In this document: positions 5,427 to 7,974 of the stretch, piece by piece
Layout of the letters: each line of letters begins with the position of its first letter
Numbering within the stretch: the stretch's first letter is position 1
From: Thermoflexia bacterium
Lineage (GTDB): Bacteria; Chloroflexota; Anaerolineae; B4-G1; SLSP01
Assembly: GCA_030605705.1 (NCBI GenBank)
Contig: JAUWHU010000348.1
Location: forward strand, 1-7,974
Direction: 5' to 3'
DNA: 7,974 nucleotides
Position numbers and translations under genes: made by a program
Notes under the pieces: model-generated
Seen by the model: only the letters and a program-made list of their open reading frames with translations
Database searches by the model: none
Told to the model about the DNA's origin: nothing

Positions 5427-6308
5427 ATGAACCCTCTCGAGGATTTGATCCGGGAAAAGATCGCCCAGTTTGAGCAACCTGTCAGGTCTTCCCTGTCGGC
5501 CCGGTATCCGCCCCTGGCCCCATGGCTCATTTTTGCCCGGCGCGCACACCGGCAGCTGCAAAACATTTTCAACCTCAGGTTGACCCGCGAAAGCGCGCCT
5601 TCTTTCTATAGCTGCGTGGTCGCCAGGCACCAATCCGTCCTGTTCCGCGCGCTGGGGGACTCGGACCCGCGCCCACAAAGGCAAAAGGTCGCCAACCTGC
5701 GGCTCGCTACGGCCAGGATCAACGGTCTGGTCATCCCGCCGGGGAAAGAGTTCTCCTTCTGGCACATGGTCGGAGCTCCCACGCCCGCCAGGGGCTTCGT
5801 CAAGGGGATGTTGTTGTCCGAGGGGGAAATCATCGAGGGGTACGGCGGTGGCTTGTGCCAGCTCTCCAACTTGCTCTATTGGTTGTTCCTGTACACCCCG
5901 CTGACCGTGACAGAACGCTTCCATCATGCGATGGATGTCTTCCCGGATTCCGGCAGAGTCCTGCCCTTTGGGAGCGGGGCGACCATTTTGTACAATTACA
6001 TTGACCTGCGGGCCAGGAATACGACCACAGTCCCCTTGCAGCTGAAGGTCTGGCTCAACGACAGGCGACTGAAGGGACAGGTGCTCTCACCGGAGAGAAT
6101 CTCCGGCAAATATCACGTTTTCGAGAAAGAGCATTGTTTCGTTTTGTACCGGGGGCGCTATTTTCGTTTCAATGAGATCTGGCTCGAGGAATTGTTGAAC
6201 GGGGAAACGCAACGTATGACGAAGATCACCACCAACTTCGCCCCGGTCATGTACGAGGTCACACCGGAATACCTGCAAGAGCACGATTTTCAGGTGTTGC
6301 GTTTTTGA
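5427..6308 (+). CDS. VanW-family protein
   Basis: A 293-residue protein with the VanW core at about 95-200: INGLVIPPGKEFSFW (98-112), GFVKGM (123-128), a glycine-rich GGGLCQLSNLLYW (140-152) with conserved C144, ERFHHAMDVFPDSGRVLPFG (163-182) and YNYIDLRARNTT (189-200). VanW accompanies VanB-type glycopeptide-resistance operons, but the family is wide and mostly of unknown biochemical role, possibly at the cell envelope; nothing here indicates resistance, and no other van genes are in the window. No signal peptide is evident; the N-terminus is basic and amphipathic. The ATG at 5427 lacks a ribosome binding site but sits at the expected transcription start. rlmH follows after 13 bp, so the two are probably one transcript, although their functions have no obvious link. 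Family assignment is firm; role is unknown. Confidence 0.92.
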   Translation: MNPLEDLIREKIAQFEQPVRSSLSARYPPLAPWLIFARRAHRQLQNIFNLRLTRESAPSFYSCVVARHQSVLFRALGDSDPRPQRQKVANLRLATARINGLVIPPGKEFSFWHMVGAPTPARGFVKGMLLSEGEIIEGYGGGLCQLSNLLYWLFLYTPLTVTERFHHAMDVFPDSGRVLPFGSGATILYNYIDLRARNTTTVPLQLKVWLNDRRLKGQVLSPERISGKYHVFEKEHCFVLYRGRYFRFNEIWLEELLNGETQRMTKITTNFAPVMYEVTPEYLQEHDFQVLRF

Positions 6309-6321
6309 ATGGAGTTGACTC

Positions 6322-6798
6322 ATGGCACGTCTGTCCGGCCAACTTGACATCGTCGCCGTCGGCAAGCTGCGCCGGCAGCCCTGGCGGGCGGTGCAGGAAG
6401 ATTACCTCAAACGGTTGCGACGCTACACGAGCGTGCAGCTGTTCGAGGTGAAAGACGTGGTGGGACACCGGCCCGACGCCGTCGCGCTGCAACGCGAGGG
6501 GGAATCTCTGCTGCGGGCGGCCGGCGGCGCCCACTGCCGCATCGCTCTGACGGCCGACGGCCGGGAATGGAGCAGCCCCGAACTGGCTGCCTTCCTGCAA
6601 CGGCGCATCGAGATTTATGGTCGCCTGGCCTTCCTCATTGGTGGGCCGTTGGGCCTCTCGCCCGAGGTGTTGGACGCCTGCGACGCCACGCTGTCCCTGT
6701 CACGGCTCACCTTCCCCCATGAGCTGGCCCGCATCCTGTTGCTGGAGCAACTCTATCGCGCGGCGACCATCCTCAGCGGCGACCCCTATCACAAATAA
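6322..6798 (+). CDS. rlmH: 23S rRNA (pseudouridine(1915)-N(3))-methyltransferase
   Basis: RlmH, a SPOUT-class methyltransferase, transfers a methyl group from S-adenosylmethionine to N3 of pseudouridine 1915 in helix 69 of 23S rRNA, acting on assembled 70S ribosomes. The 158 residues are close to the family's usual length of about 155. Diagnostic parts are the N-terminal IVAVGKLR (10-17) and EDYLKRL (26-32), the cofactor loop FLIGGPLGLSPEVLDACD (103-120), SRLTFPHELAR (127-137) and the C-terminal EQLYRAATILSGDPYHK (142-158). GGAG lies 7 nt before the ATG. It directly follows the VanW-family gene. No terminator is visible after its stop; a promoter-like repeat begins 5 bp beyond. The assignment is secure. 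Confidence 0.97.
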   Translation: MARLSGQLDIVAVGKLRRQPWRAVQEDYLKRLRRYTSVQLFEVKDVVGHRPDAVALQREGESLLRAAGGAHCRIALTADGREWSSPELAAFLQRRIEIYGRLAFLIGGPLGLSPEVLDACDATLSLSRLTFPHELARILLLEQLYRAATILSGDPYHK

Positions 6799-6801
6799 AG
6801 G

Positions 6802-6876
6802 GCCATTGCGTTTGGGGGCGGTGCGTGTACAATGAGCGTGCCGCAAGGGGCCACGGCATAACAAAGCCGCAATGGC
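6802..6876. repeat. 9-bp inverted repeat enclosing a small hairpin
   Basis: GCCATTGCG (6802-6810) and CGCAATGGC (6868-6876) are perfect inverted copies 57 bp apart. Inside, GTGCCG (6838-6843) can pair with CGGCAT (6854-6859) with one G-T pair. The left arm overlaps the promoter-like repeat. The remaining sequence up to the next gene at 6983 holds nothing I recognise. Confidence 0.45.
6803..6833 (+). promoter_or_regulatory. 31-bp promoter-like repeat, copy 1
   Basis: It contains TTGCGT (6806-6811), a 16-bp spacer and TACAAT (6828-6833), a plausible sigma70 promoter starting transcription near 6840. It is 28/31 identical to 7289-7319. It lies just after rlmH and upstream of the small gene at 6983, with a leader of about 140 nt. 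Confidence 0.55.
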
Positions 6877-6982
6877 AGGCCGGAAAGCACACAACTCAAA
6901 ATGCGAACCTATCTGTGAACCATCCTCTCTTTGGGTATGCTGATGTGGTTGGATGGCACAGTAAAATCAAGGATACACAAAG

Positions 6983-7174
6983 ATGCTCTGTAATTCTCAA
7001 ACAATATGGGTGGTTGTTTTAGTTGAAAGTGGTGTTCCCACTCTTGTAGAAGCGTATCTTACCGAAGAGGATGCTGCAATACGAGAACAATTCTTGCGAG
7101 ACGCCATGAGACTTGACTACGACGAAACAGGCGTTTTTGAAACCAAGATTGATATGAAGTCAATACAGTCCTAG
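6983..7174 (+). CDS. Small hypothetical protein
   Basis: A 63-residue ORF (MLCNSQTIWVVVLVESGVPT...). After a short polar start it has a hydrophobic strand IWVVVLVESGVPTLVEAYL (8-26), a charged stretch EEDAAIREQFLRDAMR (28-43), then DYDETGVFETKID (45-57). The pattern, a beta strand, a helix and an acidic end, resembles small accessory proteins I have seen in Chloroflexota genomes, but I cannot name a family. The ATG is the first possible start after an in-frame stop at 6962-6964, with AAGGA 9 nt upstream. Codon use is lower in GC than rlmH. A GC-rich hairpin follows 7 bp after its stop, and a promoter-like repeat lies upstream. It might belong to an accessory or toxin-antitoxin-type locus, but no function is claimed. 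Confidence 0.5.
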   Translation: MLCNSQTIWVVVLVESGVPTLVEAYLTEEDAAIREQFLRDAMRLDYDETGVFETKIDMKSIQS

Positions 7175-7181
7175 CAAAGCC

Positions 7182-7204
7182 GCCCCCGGGGACGGGGGCT
7201 TGGA
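7182..7204 (+). terminator. Possible rho-independent terminator after the small gene
   Basis: GCCCCCG (7182-7188), loop GGGA, CGGGGGC (7193-7199) is a perfect 7-bp GC stem beginning 7 nt after the stop at 7174. The T-run (TTTT, 7207-7210) is short and displaced by TTGGAGC, so termination efficiency is doubtful. Confidence 0.45.
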
Positions 7205-7232
7205 GCTTTTGGGAGAATGCGGCTGGCGTACC

Positions 7233-7269
7233 CATAGTGTCGCGCGCAAATACCCAACTCAGCACTATG
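7233..7269. repeat. 7-bp inverted repeat
   Basis: CATAGTG (7233-7239) and CACTATG (7263-7269) are perfect inverted copies separated by 23 nt, between the terminator-like stem and the second promoter-like repeat. Nothing else is recognised in 7205-7288. Confidence 0.3.
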
Positions 7270-7288
7270 TTGAGGGCCATCAAGAGTC

Positions 7289-7319
7289 CCATTGCATTTG
7301 GGAGCGGTGAGTGTACAAT
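7289..7319 (+). promoter_or_regulatory. 31-bp promoter-like repeat, copy 2
   Basis: TTGCAT (7292-7297), a 16-bp spacer and TACAAT (7314-7319). The expected start of transcription near 7326 gives a leader of about 44 nt before the antitoxin-like gene at 7370. Only three substitutions separate it from 6803-6833. Confidence 0.65.
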
Positions 7320-7369
7320 ACCGGTTGGTAGTGTCAAGAGGATAGAGATAGGGAAAGGAAGACCCAATT

Positions 7370-7600
7370 ATGGCATCTACAGCTATTGTCACTGTGGTAA
7401 AAATGATGGAAACTTTACCTGAAACTACACAAAATCAGATAGTGGAACGTCTACGGAATTATGTCTCAGAAATGCAAGACGAGATACAATGGGATGTTTC
7501 GTTCAGGAACACGCAAAAACAACTGATTGCCGCAGCGCGACGCGCTAAGCAGGAAATCGCCGAGGGACACGCTAAACCCCTGGACTATAACCAGCTATGA
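7370..7600 (+). CDS. Antitoxin-like small protein (type II toxin-antitoxin, tentative)
   Basis: A 76-residue protein: MASTAIVTVVKMMETLPETT, then IVERLRNYVSEMQDEIQWD (24-42), SFRNTQKQLIAAARRAKQEI (44-63) and AEGHAKPLDYNQL to the end. The arrangement (ETLPE...Q..V.E.LR.Y...., D.E.QWD.SF..TQ.QL..AA..AK.EIAEG.A.P.DY.QL) matches a small family common in cyanobacteria and Chloroflexota that I recall as the upstream partner of RelE-like toxins. AAGGAAG lies 8 nt before the ATG and a promoter-like repeat lies further upstream. Its TGA overlaps an ATG by 4 nt (ATGA), the usual antitoxin-toxin coupling, but the downstream frame is short. Its function would be to neutralise a cognate toxin and probably autoregulate. 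The family call is from memory of sequence patterns. Confidence 0.75.
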   Translation: MASTAIVTVVKMMETLPETTQNQIVERLRNYVSEMQDEIQWDVSFRNTQKQLIAAARRAKQEIAEGHAKPLDYNQL

Positions 7601-7689
7601 AATCTGCGACCCTGCCTTCTTTAATCAAGATGGCCTTTAGCGACCCAAGCCCTATCCCTGACCACCAGTCCCCAACCCGGACAAGTTAG
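7597..7689 (+). pseudogene. Truncated toxin remnant coupled to the antitoxin-like gene
   Basis: An ATG overlapping the antitoxin stop (ATGA) opens a 30-codon frame starting MKSATLPS and continuing LIKMAFSDPSPIP before a TAG at 7687-7689. RelE-like partners of this antitoxin family, as I recall them, begin MKSA.LPSFW..(Y/F).DL and run to roughly 80-95 residues. The first eight residues and AFSD fit; the FW pair and everything after about residue 20 do not. The sequence then enters a repeat element at about 7708. The simplest reading is a decayed toxin gene leaving an orphan antitoxin. An alternative is an unrelated short ORF. Confidence 0.5.
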
Positions 7690-7707
7690 ACCCAAGCAAA
7701 CTTCGAG

Positions 7708-7974
7708 CCACAAAGTACACTAAGTTTTTCTTCCTTTGTACCCTTCGTGTCAATGGGCACTGCCTGCCCATACTACGCTTCATGGTACACTTCTTGCTCG
7801 CCGTACAAAAATCTCATTGATGAGTCCACTGAAAAAACTAGGAAATTTACCACAGAGGCACAGAGAGCACAGAGAATTTAAACTTGACCTTGAAAAAATT
7901 AACTTTTTGATGTGTAAAGTGTAATTTTCTTAAACCAAACATCAAATTTTCCTCCTCTTCTCCGTGTCCTCTGT
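7708..7974. repeat. Foldback heptamer-repeat element at the right edge
   Basis: Several modules lie in a row. Inverted CACAAAG/CACTAAG units (7709-7724) face CTTTGTA/CTTCGTG (7734-7749), both at 9-bp period, with a 9-nt loop. A 19-nt hairpin repeat is at 7753-7771. Then TACAAAAAT (7804-7812) and ACTGAAAAAACTA (7828-7840) repeat the module at 151-184. Finally three CACAGAG units at 7851, 7859 and 7868 face inverted units (CTCCGTG at 7960, CTCTGT at 7969) at the window edge, so the arm probably continues beyond it. Frames across it give only repeat peptides such as PQRHREHRE. Confidence 0.7.
7753..7771 (+). repeat. 19-nt hairpin repeat, copy 3, with compensatory end pair
   Basis: ATGGGCACTGCCTGCCCAT differs from copies 1 and 2 only at the first and last base (G-C replaced by A-T), so the 7-bp stem is kept. 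Confidence 0.75.

Noticed and set aside
5310..5927. 205-codon minus-strand ORF overlapping the VanW-family gene
   Set aside because: It is antisense to a clearly recognisable VanW core, with a low-information product and no good start signal.
5427..6308. VanW gene as evidence of a vancomycin-resistance cluster
   Set aside because: VanW-family proteins are widespread outside such clusters, and no ligase, dipeptidase or two-component genes are present; the neighbour is rlmH.
6825..7022. 65-codon GTG-started plus ORF after rlmH
   Set aside because: It starts inside the predicted promoter, has no ribosome binding site, and overlaps the better small gene at 6983.
7813..7840. Resemblance to a hammerhead ribozyme core (TGATGAGTCC then GAAA)
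   Set aside because: No GGAC stem II partner lies between the two motifs and no stem I/III context was found; TGATGA and GAAA are in repeat sequence and match by chance.
7736..7924. 62-codon ORF with PQRHREHRE
   Set aside because: It is made of translated CACAGAG repeats, a common spurious ORF type.

Overview
The window looks like a piece of a moderately GC-rich chromosome from a Chloroflexota bacterium, probably an Anaerolineae/Caldilineae-type lineage. This is an inference. It rests on the style of the secreted proteins (an xLPLVxRN C-terminus on the subtilase, and a YVAPGG...RVAxGTYT N-terminus plus a KYTREDD...CVEP tail on its neighbour) and on intergenic arrays of heptamers such as CACGGAT, CACAAAG and CACAGAG. 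No rRNA, tRNA, CRISPR array or intact transposase was seen.

Left part, all on the minus strand in map order: the first codons of a gene running off the left edge (perhaps a WYL-type regulator); a 480-bp intergenic stretch with a nested inverted-repeat element; glpK (glycerol kinase, GTG start with a strong Shine-Dalgarno); a 328-bp intergenic stretch with a CACGGAT hairpin; a secreted S8 subtilisin-like protease with two FN3-like repeats; and a secreted Chloroflexi-type protein of unknown function. The last two lie 69 bp apart and are probably transcribed together from a near-consensus promoter at about 5285-5313, unknown protein first.

Middle, plus strand: a VanW-family protein whose -10 box sits 6 nt before its ATG, so its mRNA may be leaderless, followed after 13 bp by rlmH (23S rRNA pseudouridine-1915 N3-methyltransferase). 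The two very likely form an operon, diverging from the secreted-protein pair.

Right part, plus strand: a lower-GC accessory stretch with two small genes, each preceded by a 31-bp promoter-like sequence (28/31 identical between the copies). The second gene resembles a type II antitoxin. An overlapping ORF has a toxin-like start but ends after 30 codons, so the toxin looks truncated. The window ends in another foldback heptamer-repeat element.

The three intergenic elements share parts: tandem heptamers with 8-10 bp period in inverted arms, a 19-nt GTGGGCA-CTGCC-TGCCCAC hairpin (with a compensatory end-pair change in one copy), and a TACAAAAAT...ACTGAAAAAACTA module. These and the duplicated promoter are the most unexplained structures. 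I found no convincing new multi-gene defence or biosynthetic system.
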